Shown here: piece after piece, positions 42,574 to 52,099 of the stretch | Layout: every line of letters starts with the position of its first letter | Position numbering within the stretch: the first letter of the stretch is position 1 | Origin: Nocardioides potassii | Lineage (GTDB): Bacteria; Actinomycetota; Actinomycetes; Propionibacteriales; Nocardioidaceae | NCBI RefSeq assembly: GCF_021648885.1 | Contig: NZ_JAKJHZ010000007.1 | Location: 1 to 64,000 of the forward strand | Direction of reading: 5' to 3' | DNA length: 64,000 nucleotides | The notes under the pieces: generated by a model | Seen by the model: only the letters and a program-made list of their open reading frames with translations | Database searches by the model: none | Told to the model about the DNA's origin: nothing | Translations under genes and position numbers: made by a program

Positions 42574-43928
42574 GCGTCGACCACACAGCCGCCCCGGCAC
42601 TGCCTGCGGCTCCACTCAGCCTCGTCGAACACTTCGAGCGCGGACTCGGCGCACCCGTCTGTTTGACGTGGGAGCTCACCTACGCGTGCAACCTCAGCTG
42701 CGCCCACTGTCTTTCGAGCAGCGGCCGACGCGATCCACGAGAGCTGTCGACCCGACAGTGCGAGGACCTCATCGACGAGTTCCAGAGGATGCAGGTGTTC
42801 TACGTGAACATCGGTGGCGGGGAGCCGACTGTTCGCCGGGACTTTTGGCACCTGCTCCGCTACGCCGTCTCGCACCAGGTTGGCGTCAAGTTCTCGACCA
42901 ACGGGGTGCGTCTCACCCCAGAGCGAGCGCGCGAGCTCGCCGGCGACTCCTACGACGGCTACGTCGACGTCCAGGTCTCGCTCGATGGAGCGACCGAGGA
43001 GGTCAACGACTACGTGCGCGGCCCGGGCTCGTACCGGACAGCAACCACCGCCTTGGCCAATCTGCGCGACGCCGGCTTCTCCGACGCGAAGCTCTCGGTG
43101 GTCTGCACCCGGCACAACATCGAGCAGCTCGATGAGCTCAAGGCGCTCGCTGACAGGTTCAATGCGACGTTACGACTGACGAGACTGCGGCCGTCGGGTC
43201 GGGGCGCCGACGTCTGGGATGACCTGCATCCGCTGCCCGACCAACAGCGCGGGCTCTACGACTGGTTGATGCGTCACGGCGACGAGGTCCTCACAGGCGA
43301 CTCCTTCTTCCACCTGAGCGCGTACGGTGAGTCCCTGCCCGGGCTCAACCTGTGCGGCGCTGGGCGCGTGGTGTGTCTCATCGACCCGGTCGGCGACGTT
43401 TACGCGTGCCCGTTCGCGATTCACGATGAGTTCCTGGCCGGCAACGTCGTCGAGCGCGGGTTCGAGGCCGTGTGGCGCCGCTCGCCCCTGTTCGAACGGT
43501 TGCGTGCACCCCAGAGCGCTGGCGCCTGTGCGACCTGCTCGTTCTTCGACAGCTGCCGCGGCGGCTGCATGGCAGCCAAGTTCTTCACCGGACTTCCGCT
43601 CGACGGCCCCGACCCGGAGTGCGTACAAGGACACGGTCGTCAATCCCTCATCGAAGGCGGCCGAGACCGACCGGCTCCCTCGCAAGACCACTCGAGGCCA
43701 GCCAAGCGTGCCGAGCCCATCTTGCTAACGCTCTCGCGCCGGTCGTCTCCGCGCTCGACGCCGGCCGCCGGCCCCCAGCAGGAACTGCCGACCCAGCCCA
43801 GCGCCCCGCCTGTCTCCGCGTGCAACCAGAACCCCCTCGCCGACCACCACCCGGCGTACGTCGACCGTCTCGACTCTGCGTGGTCAACCAGCGAACGAAA
43901 GAAGGCAGCCGAAAATGGACATCCGTAA
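42570..43928 (+). CDS. mftC: Mycofactocin radical SAM maturase MftC
   Basis: A 452-residue radical SAM/SPASM enzyme. The SAM cluster motif CNLSCAHC is at Cys40/44/47, NIGGGEPT follows, and the SPASM region has CGAGRVVCLIDPVGDVYACP and ACATCSFFDSCRGGCM. It oxidatively decarboxylates the C-terminal Tyr of MftA and forms the Val-Tyr link. The folded part ends near residue 365. A Pro/Ser-rich disordered tail of about 85 residues follows, longer than usual for the family. The end overlaps mftD by 14 bases. Confidence 0.95.
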   Translation: MSVDHTAAPALPAAPLSLVEHFERGLGAPVCLTWELTYACNLSCAHCLSSSGRRDPRELSTRQCEDLIDEFQRMQVFYVNIGGGEPTVRRDFWHLLRYAVSHQVGVKFSTNGVRLTPERARELAGDSYDGYVDVQVSLDGATEEVNDYVRGPGSYRTATTALANLRDAGFSDAKLSVVCTRHNIEQLDELKALADRFNATLRLTRLRPSGRGADVWDDLHPLPDQQRGLYDWLMRHGDEVLTGDSFFHLSAYGESLPGLNLCGAGRVVCLIDPVGDVYACPFAIHDEFLAGNVVERGFEAVWRRSPLFERLRAPQSAGACATCSFFDSCRGGCMAAKFFTGLPLDGPDPECVQGHGRQSLIEGGRDRPAPSQDHSRPAKRAEPILLTLSRRSSPRSTPAAGPQQELPTQPSAPPVSACNQNPLADHHPAYVDRLDSAWSTSERKKAAENGHP

Positions 43929-45189
43929 CCCTTGGCGCCGCAATCCGTGGTTCGAGTCGGTCGCCGTCGCGCAGCAACGGGCCAAGCATCGGCTGCCCGC
44001 GCCCGTCTACGCGGCGCTGGTCGCGGGCAGCGAGCGCGGGCAGAGCCGCGAGGACAACGAAGCGGCCTTCGCCGAGATCGGCGTCGTACCAGTTGTCGCC
44101 GGACAGCCCGCCGAGCGCTCGTTAAGTACCACCGTCATGGGACAGCGAATCGCGGCACCAATACTCATCAGTCCCACAGGTGTCCAGGCCGTGCATCCCG
44201 ACGGCGAAGTGGCCGTTGCGCGAGCGGCGTTCGCGCGGGACACCCTCATGGGTCTCTCGAACTTCGCAAGCCGGTCCGTCGAGGAGGTCACGAGTACCGG
44301 CGCGCTGACGCTTTTCCAGATGTACTGGACCGGAGATCGCGACGTGATGGTGAGCCGCATGCAACGGGCTGCCGACGCGGGAGCGGTCGGCCTCATCATC
44401 ACTTCAGACTGGTCGTTCGCCGTCGGCCGCGACTGGGGCAGCCCCGAGATCCCTGAACGCGTCGACGCTCGGGCTGCGGCGCGGCTGGCCCCGTCGGTCC
44501 TTCGCCGCCCGGTGTGGCTGTGGCAGTTCGCTCGGTCCGGAGGCTTCCCCGACCTGACCGCGCCCAATCTGGCACCGCGAAGCGGCCCTGCCCCCACCTT
44601 CTTTCAGGCCTACTACGAGTGGATGACCACCGCTCCCCCGTCCTGGGCCGATATCGCGTGGGCTCGAGAGCAATGGCGCCAGATCAGCGGACGCCCGTTC
44701 ATGCTCAAGGGCGTCGGGCGCGTGGACGACGCCCTCCGCGCGGTCGACACGGGAGCAGACGCCATCTCGGTGTCCAACCACGGCGGCAACAACCTGGACG
44801 GCACACCGGCCGCGATCAGGATGCTGCGGCCCATCGCCGAGTCCGTCGGCGACCAGGTCGAGGTCATAATGGACGGTGGGGTACGCCGCGGTTCGGACGT
44901 GGCCAAAGCGCTGGCGCTCGGAGCCAGAGCGGTCATGATCGGCCGCGCCTATCTGTGGGGCCTTGCGGCAAACGGTCAGGCCGGCGTGGAAAACGTGTTG
45001 GACGTAATCCGAGGAGGCCTCGACTCCACCCTGATGGGCCTGGGGGTTCGCGATGTCCACGACCTGCGACCCCATCACTTCGTGGTTCCTCCTGACTTTG
45101 ATCGGCCCCTCGGCGCTACCGGCCACACCGCGCCGAGCGACACCAGGGGTTCGGTCCGAACACCGGCACGTGAGGGCGCCGGCGTGTGA
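43915..45189 (+). CDS. mftD: Pre-mycofactocin synthase MftD, FMN-dependent
   Basis: A 424-residue member of the lactate-dehydrogenase (L-hydroxyacid oxidase) flavin family: APILISPTGVQAVHPDGEVA, LTLFQMYWTGDRD, RPFMLKGVGRVDDALRAVD, SVSNHGGNNLDGTPAAI with catalytic His, and VIMDGGVRRGSDVAKALALG. It oxidises the released AHDP moiety to the redox-active pre-mycofactocin. About 25 C-terminal residues are extra. Confidence 0.95.
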   Translation: MDIRNPWRRNPWFESVAVAQQRAKHRLPAPVYAALVAGSERGQSREDNEAAFAEIGVVPVVAGQPAERSLSTTVMGQRIAAPILISPTGVQAVHPDGEVAVARAAFARDTLMGLSNFASRSVEEVTSTGALTLFQMYWTGDRDVMVSRMQRAADAGAVGLIITSDWSFAVGRDWGSPEIPERVDARAAARLAPSVLRRPVWLWQFARSGGFPDLTAPNLAPRSGPAPTFFQAYYEWMTTAPPSWADIAWAREQWRQISGRPFMLKGVGRVDDALRAVDTGADAISVSNHGGNNLDGTPAAIRMLRPIAESVGDQVEVIMDGGVRRGSDVAKALALGARAVMIGRAYLWGLAANGQAGVENVLDVIRGGLDSTLMGLGVRDVHDLRPHHFVVPPDFDRPLGATGHTAPSDTRGSVRTPAREGAGV

Positions 45190-45923
45190 GCGTGCGAGCC
45201 GATCCCGCCTTGGTACGGACAGGGACCGAGCCGCGGTGGCTGGCGAACGCGACGTGGCCGTCGGTCGACCGTTCGGCGACCGTGCTGGTGCCCGTGGGTT
45301 CGACCGAGCAGCACGGACCGCACCTTCCCTTGGACACGGACACCACCATCGCGACCGCTGTCGCTTCGGCTGCGCAACGGTGGCTGCAGCACGAGCGGGG
45401 CGCGAGGGCGTTCGTGGCTCCGCCCGTGAGCTACGGGTCTAGTGGTGAGCACCAGGCCTTCGCCGGGACGTGTTCGATCGGCACGGAGGCGCTGGTGGTG
45501 GTGCTGGTCGAGCTCGTGCGTTCACTGCGGACCTGGGCTGGCCCCGTCGTCCTCGTCAACGGACACGGCGGGAACCTCGAAGCGTTGCGGAGAGCATCGA
45601 CGACGCTGCGTTCGCAGGGACAGGCAGTCGCCGTCTACTGCTGCTCGACCACTGACGGAGACCTGCATGCTGGCCACACCGAGACGTCGCTGATGTTGTA
45701 CCTGGCCCCGGAAGCGGTCCGCGTCGGTTCGGTCGAACCCGGCAACACTGAGGACCTGGAGGAGCTCATGCCTCGCCTGCGCAAGGACGGGGTGGCCTCT
45801 GTCTCGCCGAACGGCGTCCTGGGCGACCCGCGTGACGCCTCGGCTGCGCACGGCCGCCGGGTCATGCGGCACATGACCTCGCGGATGGCGGCTGTCCTCG
45901 ACAGGGAGCTGGCACGACCGTGA
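45186..45923 (+). CDS. mftE: Mycofactocin peptidase MftE, creatininase family
   Basis: A 245-residue metal peptidase: VLVPVGSTEQHGPHLPLDTD supplies Glu/His/Asp ligands, with SYGSSGEHQAFAGTCSIG, VLVNGHGGNLEAL and DLHAGHTETSLML. It cleaves the modified Val-Tyr unit from MftA. The GTG start overlaps mftD and the end overlaps the SDR gene. Confidence 0.95.
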   Translation: MSVRADPALVRTGTEPRWLANATWPSVDRSATVLVPVGSTEQHGPHLPLDTDTTIATAVASAAQRWLQHERGARAFVAPPVSYGSSGEHQAFAGTCSIGTEALVVVLVELVRSLRTWAGPVVLVNGHGGNLEALRRASTTLRSQGQAVAVYCCSTTDGDLHAGHTETSLMLYLAPEAVRVGSVEPGNTEDLEELMPRLRKDGVASVSPNGVLGDPRDASAAHGRRVMRHMTSRMAAVLDRELARP

Positions 45924-46717
45924 ACGCGACTGAGCGCGATCCTCGCGTCGTCCTCGTCACGGGCGCCGGCCGGGGCATCGGTGCCGCCACGACACGCAGG
46001 CTCGCCGGCCGCGGTGAGCGAGTGATCGCGGTCGACTGGTGCGTCGGGACCGACACGGCAGTCCCCTATCCGATGCCTCGGCGAGAGGAGCTCGAGTCGC
46101 TGGCGCGGCCCAATCAGGTACTGACTCTGGTGGCGGACGTACGGGACCGCGAGGCACTGGCGCGCGGGGTCGAGCTGGCGCTCTCGACATGGGGCCGACT
46201 CGACGCCGCCGTCGCCGCGGCCGCAGTCATCGCCGGCGGGTCGCCGCTGTGGCTCACCGCGACCGCCGACCTCGAGATGCTGTGGCAAGTAGACGTCCTG
46301 GGGGTGTGGAACACCGCCGCCGTGAGCGTTCCGGCCATGCTCTCGGGCCCCGACCCGGCCGGCTGCAGGTTCGTCGCCCTCACCTCGGCGGCAGCGTCAC
46401 ACGGGTTGTACGGCCTGTCGGCTTACAACGTGGTCAAGCACGCCGTCGCCGGACTGGTGCGCGGGTTGTCGGCCGACCTCGCCGACTCCGGCCCTACCGC
46501 CGTGGCGGTGTCGCCCGGCTCGACTCGCACGGCGATGCTCGACGCGACGGCTCGCCTCTACGACATGCCTGACCTCGACGGCTTCGCCGGTCGGCAGCGA
46601 TTGGGCCGCTTGTTGAGTGCGGACGAGATCGCCGCCGTGGTCGACTTCTGCACCACCCGGGAGGCGGCCTCACTGAACGGGTCGGAGGTTCACGCGGAGG
46701 GCGGCTTCCTGCCGTGA
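45920..46717 (+). CDS. Mycofactocin-cluster SDR oxidoreductase
   Basis: A 265-residue short-chain dehydrogenase inside the mft operon. The nucleotide loop is LVTGAGRGIGAATTRRLAGR. The catalytic residues are in LTSAAASHGLYGLSAYNVVKHAV (Ser, Tyr, Lys), and the ending is GSEVHAEGGFLP. SDRs at this place between mftE and mftF are usual in many actinobacterial mft clusters, and are thought to use mycofactocin to recycle bound NAD. The GTG start at 45920 overlaps mftE. Confidence 0.92.
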   Translation: MNATERDPRVVLVTGAGRGIGAATTRRLAGRGERVIAVDWCVGTDTAVPYPMPRREELESLARPNQVLTLVADVRDREALARGVELALSTWGRLDAAVAAAAVIAGGSPLWLTATADLEMLWQVDVLGVWNTAAVSVPAMLSGPDPAGCRFVALTSAAASHGLYGLSAYNVVKHAVAGLVRGLSADLADSGPTAVAVSPGSTRTAMLDATARLYDMPDLDGFAGRQRLGRLLSADEIAAVVDFCTTREAASLNGSEVHAEGGFLP

Positions 46718-48150
46718 GCACTCCGTCACCGCCGGGGACGCATTCCTCGCCGGCCTCTCGATTCCGCGCCGGTCACACCGCGGTGCTCTTCGACGACGTC
46801 CTCGTATTCGATAGCGGGAGGCTTCTCGTCGGGGGGTCACCCCTTCGCGCGGTGAGGTTGTCCGCGCGAGCCGCTGAGCTCCTCGCCGGAGGAACGGTCG
46901 TCGCGGACGGTGGCGACGCTTCGGTCCTTGCTGCGCGGCTGCTCGACGGGAACCTCGCTTTTCCGGTGCTGCCTGAACGGCTCTTGCGTCCCGAGCAAGT
47001 TACCGTCGTGGTGCCGGTGCGTGACCGCCCTGCTCAACTTGACCGTTGCCTGGAGGCGCTCGCTCCCCTGCAGACGATCGTGGTCGACGACGCCTCCGAG
47101 CGACCCGACGCGGTGGCCCGGGTGGTCGCCCGACATGGCGCTCGTCATGTGGTCCTTACGGACAACCTCGGGCCGGCCGGCGCCCGCAACGCCGGGTTGG
47201 AGCAGGTGACGACACCGTTCGTCGCGTTCGTCGACTCCGATGTCACGGCCACTCCGGAGACTCTGCTCCACCTCGGCGGCCACTTCGGCGACGAGCTGGT
47301 GTGCCTGGTCGGACCGCTGGTGGACGGCACGGCTCGCTCGGCGAGACCGCGCTGGTTCGAGCGGTACGACGCCGCAGCCTCCTCGCTCGACCTCGGGACA
47401 CGGCCGGCGAGCGTGTCACCAGGGGCGTCCGTCGGGTGGCTTCCCGGCGCCTGCCTCGTCGTCCGGGCGGAGGTCCTGCGCTCGGTGGGTGGGTTCAACC
47501 CCTCCATGCGGGTCGGGGAGGACGTCGACTTGGTGTGGCGCCTGGTGGACCACGGTCATCGAGTGCGGTACGAACCGTCATGTCGCGTCGGGCACGACAC
47601 ACGCTCATCCATGCAGGCATGGCTGGCTCGAAAGTTCATCTACGGCACCGGCGGCGGCGCGCTCGGGCTCAAGCACGGCGACGCCGTCGCGCCCGCACGC
47701 ATGTCGGTCGCGTCGGCTGTCGTCGGGGCGGCCCTGCTGCTTCGCCGGCGACGGGCCGTCCCGGCCGCCGTCGGCTCGGCGGTGTGGGCGACACTGCGCG
47801 TCGCCCGCACGCTGCCGCCGGGCGCGCCCCGGAGTCTGGCTGTCCGCCTCGTGCTTGAAGGCACGATGTGGGCGGCGCGTCAGGAGAGCTCGCTCCTGTT
47901 GCGCCACTGGTGGCCGCTCACGGCCATCGCGTGCGCGCGGAGCACCGCAGTGCGCCGAGCCGTCCTGAGTGCCGCAGTCCTCGACTTGGCGGTGTTCGTG
48001 CACGAGCGCCCGCAGCTCGATCTCCCTTCAGCCGCGGCCGGTAGGCGTCTCGATGACCTCGCCTACGGTCTCGGCCTCTGGGTGGGCGCCGTGCGCCACC
48101 GGTCCGTCCGGTGCCTGTTACCCCGGCTTCGTTCGACACCTCGACGCTGA
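46714..48150 (+). CDS. mftF: Mycofactocin glycosyltransferase MftF
   Basis: A 478-residue GT-2 enzyme: VTVVVPVRDRPAQLDRCLEA, IVVDDASERPDAV, LGPAGARNAGLEQVTTPFVA with FVDSDV (DxD), GWLPGACLVVRAEVLRSVGG and GEDVDLVWRLVDHGHRVRYE. The C-terminal part is helical and membrane-associated. It adds the oligoglucose chain to (pre)mycofactocin. It is the last gene of the operon. No MftG or MftR gene follows. Confidence 0.94.
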   Translation: MSTPSPPGTHSSPASRFRAGHTAVLFDDVLVFDSGRLLVGGSPLRAVRLSARAAELLAGGTVVADGGDASVLAARLLDGNLAFPVLPERLLRPEQVTVVVPVRDRPAQLDRCLEALAPLQTIVVDDASERPDAVARVVARHGARHVVLTDNLGPAGARNAGLEQVTTPFVAFVDSDVTATPETLLHLGGHFGDELVCLVGPLVDGTARSARPRWFERYDAAASSLDLGTRPASVSPGASVGWLPGACLVVRAEVLRSVGGFNPSMRVGEDVDLVWRLVDHGHRVRYEPSCRVGHDTRSSMQAWLARKFIYGTGGGALGLKHGDAVAPARMSVASAVVGAALLLRRRRAVPAAVGSAVWATLRVARTLPPGAPRSLAVRLVLEGTMWAARQESSLLLRHWWPLTAIACARSTAVRRAVLSAAVLDLAVFVHERPQLDLPSAAAGRRLDDLAYGLGLWVGAVRHRSVRCLLPRLRSTPRR

Positions 48151-48331
48151 GGGACCGTCGGCGCTCCGGCCGCCTCTCGACCGTCGGCCTCTGTCTTGGT
48201 GGCCGGGGCCCAGTCCGGCGGAGGGGGCCGCGGGTTTTTTCGCGGGCAGCAGCGGCCCTCTTCCACGCCGCGTCGCGGAGCTGGACGCGGAAGGGGGCCG
48301 GGCTGACCGGGTGCGCGGTACCGGGGTGTGC

Positions 48332-49741
48332 TCACACTTCGGCGAGATCCCGTCCGTTGGTCTCGCGGCTGAGCGCGACGCCGACGAGGGTCACCGTGGC
48401 GACGCAGACGACGTAGATCCCGACCGGGACCCAGGAATCGAACTTTGCCAGGAGTGCGGTTGCGATCAGAGGCGCGACCGCACCACCGACCACCGTGGTG
48501 ACCTGAGCGGCCAGGGACATACCCGTGTACCGCACGGCTGTGGGGAACTGCTCTGAGAAGAAGGCGGCCTGCGGGCCGTACAGCGCGGAGTGGAACAGGA
48601 GTCCGCCGAGGATGGCGATGGCGATGCGCGCCCCGCCACCAGCGTCCACGAGCGCGAAGAAGATCCAAATCCAGCACGCGGTTCCGGCGGCGCCTGCGAG
48701 CAGTACTGGTCGGCGCCCGACCTTGTCCGACAACAGTCCAAAGCCGGGGGTTGCGAGGAGCTGCAGGATGTTCCCGATCACGAGCGCGTTGAGCACGACG
48801 CCCTTGTCCACGCCGTTCTGCTCGGTGGCGTAGACGAGCACGAAGGCGGTGACGACGTAGTAGCTGACGTTCTCGCTCAACCGGGCCGCGGCGCAGATCA
48901 GGAGTTGCGGCTTGTGATGCTTCACCACGGTACGCAACGGGCTGTCCACGAGCCCGTCGTCCGTCGCGGGGCTTTTCTGATCGCCCGAGACTGCCCGACG
49001 TGCGGGGGAGGTGGCGGCTTCGCGGTGTGCCGCCGCAGCCGGCTGCTCGTGCGTTCGCGAGTCCTGAGCGAGGTCCTGGAACAGGGGGGTGTCCTCGACG
49101 CGAGAGCGGATCCAGTACCCGGCGACGAGCAGGACGGCCGACAGAAGGAACGGGATACGCCAACCCCAGGAAGTGAAGGCGTCATCCGTGAGGGTCGCGG
49201 CGAGTACCGCGAGCACGCCGGTGGCCATGAGGTTGCCGAGGGGGATTCCTGCTTCGGGCAGGCTGGTCCACCGTCCCCGGGTGTGGGCGGGCACTCGTTC
49301 GGCGACGAGGAGCATGGCCCCGCCCCACTCGCCGCCGAGCGCGACGCCCTGCACGATCCTCAGCAGGGCCAGGAGCACTGCCGCCCAGATGCCGATCATG
49401 GAGTAGGTCGGGAGGAGCCCGATTGCGAATGTTGCGCCGCCCATCATCACCAGGCTGATGATGAGCAACGGCTTGCGCCCGACGCGGTCGCCGAAGTGTC
49501 CGAAGATGACTCCGCCGAGCGGTCGGGCGAAGAACCCGAGGGCGTAGCTGAGGAAGGCGAGCATAGTGCCGACGAGCGGGTCCTGGTCGGGGAAGAACAC
49601 CTCGTTAAAGACGAGCGCGGCCGCCGAGCCGTAGAGGAGGAAGTCGTAGGCCTCGAGTGCCATGCCGGTGGAGCTGGCGGCGACTACGCGCGCCATGCCC
49701 GTGGTGGGGGTGCGGGGGGTGCTCAGGGATTGTGTGGTCAT
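48332..49741 (-). CDS. MFS transporter, metabolite:H+ symporter (MHS) type
   Basis: A 469-residue protein with 12 helices. MHS traits: TGMALEAYDFLLYGSAAALV, GGVIFGHFGDRVGRKPLLII, RIVQGVALGGEWGGAMLLVA, ERVPAHTRGRWTSLPEAGIP. The central loop (about 235-290) is long and charged. Relatives import organic acids, shikimate, proline/betaine or similar compounds with protons. It is the last gene of the catabolic run and may import the same substrate or an acidic intermediate. The ATG at 49741 has AAGG 7 bases upstream; an in-frame extension to 50002 is not protein-like. Confidence 0.92.
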   Translation of the reverse strand: MTTQSLSTPRTPTTGMARVVAASSTGMALEAYDFLLYGSAAALVFNEVFFPDQDPLVGTMLAFLSYALGFFARPLGGVIFGHFGDRVGRKPLLIISLVMMGGATFAIGLLPTYSMIGIWAAVLLALLRIVQGVALGGEWGGAMLLVAERVPAHTRGRWTSLPEAGIPLGNLMATGVLAVLAATLTDDAFTSWGWRIPFLLSAVLLVAGYWIRSRVEDTPLFQDLAQDSRTHEQPAAAAHREAATSPARRAVSGDQKSPATDDGLVDSPLRTVVKHHKPQLLICAAARLSENVSYYVVTAFVLVYATEQNGVDKGVVLNALVIGNILQLLATPGFGLLSDKVGRRPVLLAGAAGTACWIWIFFALVDAGGGARIAIAILGGLLFHSALYGPQAAFFSEQFPTAVRYTGMSLAAQVTTVVGGAVAPLIATALLAKFDSWVPVGIYVVCVATVTLVGVALSRETNGRDLAEV

Positions 49742-49824
49742 GGTGGGCCTTACTGAGTTGCGGCTTCGCGTCGGCTGTAGCGCCTTTTGCACTATGCGGA
49801 CGGGAGGCCAGAGAGAGGTTGGGG

Positions 49825-50142
49825 TTAGCGTGCGAGCGGAAGCGGATCGGGCGTGTCTGTCGACGACGACGCCTTGATGTCGACCTGTGCGAGCGCCCGG
49901 GACGCGCGCGCGAGGCTGAGACACGCGCGGCAGGTCTGGAGCCCGGGTCTCGTGGGGAGCAGGTGCCAGAACACCCGCCAGCCGGCGACGCGAACGCCGC
50001 AAGCGGCCGTGCTGGTGCCGGGTCTCTTGAGGTGGACGGCCGTGGCGGGCACGAACTCGCGTCCGTGTACTTCGTCCGATACCCAGCCGCCGAACTTGGC
50101 TGTCACGAACCAGTGGCGTGCCTGGGGGCTCTCCGCGTTCAC
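49825..50142 (-). CDS. Hypothetical protein with Cys pair, 105 residues
   Basis: Read from a GTG at 50142, 5 bases after the SDR stop. HWFVTAKFGGWVSDEVHGRE and FWHLLPTRPGLQTCRACLSL look like a folded small protein; the single CxxC-like pair (TCRAC) and an earlier Cys could bind metal. The last 25 residues are disordered. It is placed within the operon between the MFS and mycofactocin-coupled SDR genes. No family is recognised. Confidence 0.55.
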   Translation of the reverse strand: MNAESPQARHWFVTAKFGGWVSDEVHGREFVPATAVHLKRPGTSTAACGVRVAGWRVFWHLLPTRPGLQTCRACLSLARASRALAQVDIKASSSTDTPDPLPLAR

Positions 50143-50146
50143 GACA

Positions 50147-50968
50147 TCACCGAATGGCAAAGCCGGCATCGACCGCGAACGGAACGCCCGTCACGTAGCG
50201 ACCCTCGTCCGAGGCCAGGAACAGAATGGCGTTGGAGATGTCGACCGGTTCGAGTAGCTCGACGGGCAGTGCGTTCTGCATGTTGTCGCCCCATGACGGG
50301 TTCGCGGCGAGGAACGACTTGATGTGGTCGTTGTCGAGCAGCTTGGTGTCTACGCCGGTGGGGTGGATGGTGTTGACGCGGATGCGGTGCTCGGCCAGCT
50401 CGTTGGCGAGGGTCCGCATGAGCCCGACCAGGCCGTGCTTGGCGGTCGAGTAGTGGCCGAGGTTGATCATGCCCTTGGTGCCTGCCGAGGAGCTGGTGAT
50501 CGCGATGCTCCCACCGTTGCCGGCGGCAATCATCGCCGGAACGGCGGCCTTGACGGTCTTCCAGACGCCGCTGAGGTTCACGTCGATCAGCTCGTCCCAC
50601 TGATCCTCGGTGATCGACCATGTGTTCTCGACGAAGCAGGTGTAGGCCGCGTTTGCGCACACCACATCGAGCCGGCCGAACTCCGAGACGCCTCGCTCGA
50701 CGAGGTCTGTCACCTGTCGCAGGTCACGGACGTCAGCCTCGGACCAGACGACGCGACCGCCCGCCGCCTCGACCAGCCGGGCTGTTTCCTTGAGGTCGCT
50801 TGAGGTGGCCATGTCATACGGCGCGGTCGTGATGGGCGCGCAGATGTCGAAGGCGATGATGTCGGCGCCCTCTTGGGCGAACCTCACCGCGTGCGACCGG
50901 CCTTGCCCGCGTCCGGCGCCCGAGATGAGGGCGACTTTTCCTTGCAATCTTCCAGTCATGAGAATCAC
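50147..50968 (-). CDS. Mycofactocin-coupled SDR oxidoreductase
   Basis: A 273-residue SDR with the glycine-rich loop GAGRGQGRSHAVRFAQEGAD, which with FDICAPI and the insertion YDMATSSDLKETARLVEAAG is the signature of mycofactocin-coupled SDRs that hold NAD non-exchangeably. Catalytic Ser/Tyr/Lys lie in SSSAGTKGMINLGHYSTAKH. It oxidises an alcohol and passes electrons to mycofactocin. The mft operon 3-8 kb away would supply the cofactor. It is probably the first dehydrogenase for the imported substrate. Confidence 0.93.
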   Translation of the reverse strand: MILMTGRLQGKVALISGAGRGQGRSHAVRFAQEGADIIAFDICAPITTAPYDMATSSDLKETARLVEAAGGRVVWSEADVRDLRQVTDLVERGVSEFGRLDVVCANAAYTCFVENTWSITEDQWDELIDVNLSGVWKTVKAAVPAMIAAGNGGSIAITSSSAGTKGMINLGHYSTAKHGLVGLMRTLANELAEHRIRVNTIHPTGVDTKLLDNDHIKSFLAANPSWGDNMQNALPVELLEPVDISNAILFLASDEGRYVTGVPFAVDAGFAIR

Positions 50969-51106
50969 TTCCAGTTATTGAAATGGTCAGACGTCAAGTT
51001 CGGTTGCTGTGTCCGTTCCGGTCGCTGCCTGGTGCGTGGAGTGGCTGCCAGAGACCGGCGCGTCCGGGGCGGGGGCCGGCGTCTCGGAGCACGGCTCGTG
51101 GCCGCC

Positions 51107-52099
51107 TCAGAGCGTGATGGGCTGCCCCTTCTCCTGGGACGCCTGGATGGCTTCCATGATCGCGACGACTCGACGCCCGTCCTCGGCGGACGGACGCGCC
51201 GGGCGTCCCTCTCGCACCGCGTTCACGAACTCCGCGAACTGGGCGCGGAATGAGGCGTCGCCTTCGATATAGGGGGTGATCTCCTCACCGACCACCGGGA
51301 CCCCGTCACGCCACAGGTTGCGGTCGTCCGAGAGGTGCAGGGAGCCGTTGGGCCCGTTGACCCAGCGGAGGTTTACGGGTTCCTTGGCGTTCAGCGTGAT
51401 GTGCCCGGTCGCGAGACTGCCGTCGTCGAACTCCAGGACGAAGATGGCTTCGTCCTCTCCCTCCCACTTGTCGCGCAGGCGGCGGGTCTGGGCGTAGACC
51501 CGTGTCGGCTTCGCGTCGACGAGCCACAGCATCGTGTCGATGACGTGCGGCCCGTTGAGCCCGACGGCGAGGCCGCCGGCCTCGCGGGCGGACCGCCACC
51601 AGTCCGTCGCAGCGTCCTCGACGTACACGCCGAGGTGGTGGTTGACGGTCAGTGGCCGGCCGAGCGACTCCACGAGATCGCGGGCCTGCTGGGCCCCGCG
51701 GAAAAAACGCCGGCACTGCCCGACCATGACCACGAGACCAGACTCCTCGGCCGCTCGGACGATGGTGTCGCTCTCGGTGACGGAGTTCGCCAGCGGCTTC
51801 TCCATCAGCACGTGCTTCCCGCTCTGAAGGATGCGGACGGCCAAAGGGGCGTGGACGTGATTCGGGACGGTCACCACGACGGCGTCGACGTCGTCGGAGG
51901 CCAGCAGCTCCTCGGTGTCGTGGACCGCCCGCTCGGCGGAGAACCGCGTTGCCAGTTCCTCGGTGCGTTCTTTCTCCTCGGGGAGGCCGCACACCGCGAC
52001 CAGAGTGGCGAGCGAGGAGTCGTGAGTGATCGCGTCGAGGTGCGCGACGGAGATCCGTCCCGGTCCGATGAGCGCCACGCGGAGGGGTTGGTGGTTCAT
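51107..52099 (-). CDS. Gfo/Idh/MocA family oxidoreductase
   Basis: A 330-residue NAD(P)-dependent dehydrogenase: LRVALIGPGRISVAHLDAIT (Rossmann loop), VVVTVPNHVHAPLAVRILQS, GKHVLMEKPLANS with the catalytic EKP, and GGLAVGLNGPHVIDTMLWLV with the active-site His. Such enzymes oxidise a ring hydroxyl of sugars or inositols, which hints at a polyol or sugar-like substrate for the cluster. It overlaps the Tm-1-like gene by 4 bases. Confidence 0.92.
   Translation of the reverse strand: MNHQPLRVALIGPGRISVAHLDAITHDSSLATLVAVCGLPEEKERTEELATRFSAERAVHDTEELLASDDVDAVVVTVPNHVHAPLAVRILQSGKHVLMEKPLANSVTESDTIVRAAEESGLVVMVGQCRRFFRGAQQARDLVESLGRPLTVNHHLGVYVEDAATDWWRSAREAGGLAVGLNGPHVIDTMLWLVDAKPTRVYAQTRRLRDKWEGEDEAIFVLEFDDGSLATGHITLNAKEPVNLRWVNGPNGSLHLSDDRNLWRDGVPVVGEEITPYIEGDASFRAQFAEFVNAVREGRPARPSAEDGRRVVAIMEAIQASQEKGQPITL

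Noticed and set aside
48063..49163. 366-codon minus-strand frame across the mftF end
   Set aside because: Arg/Pro-rich shadow of the convergent mftF and MFS genes.
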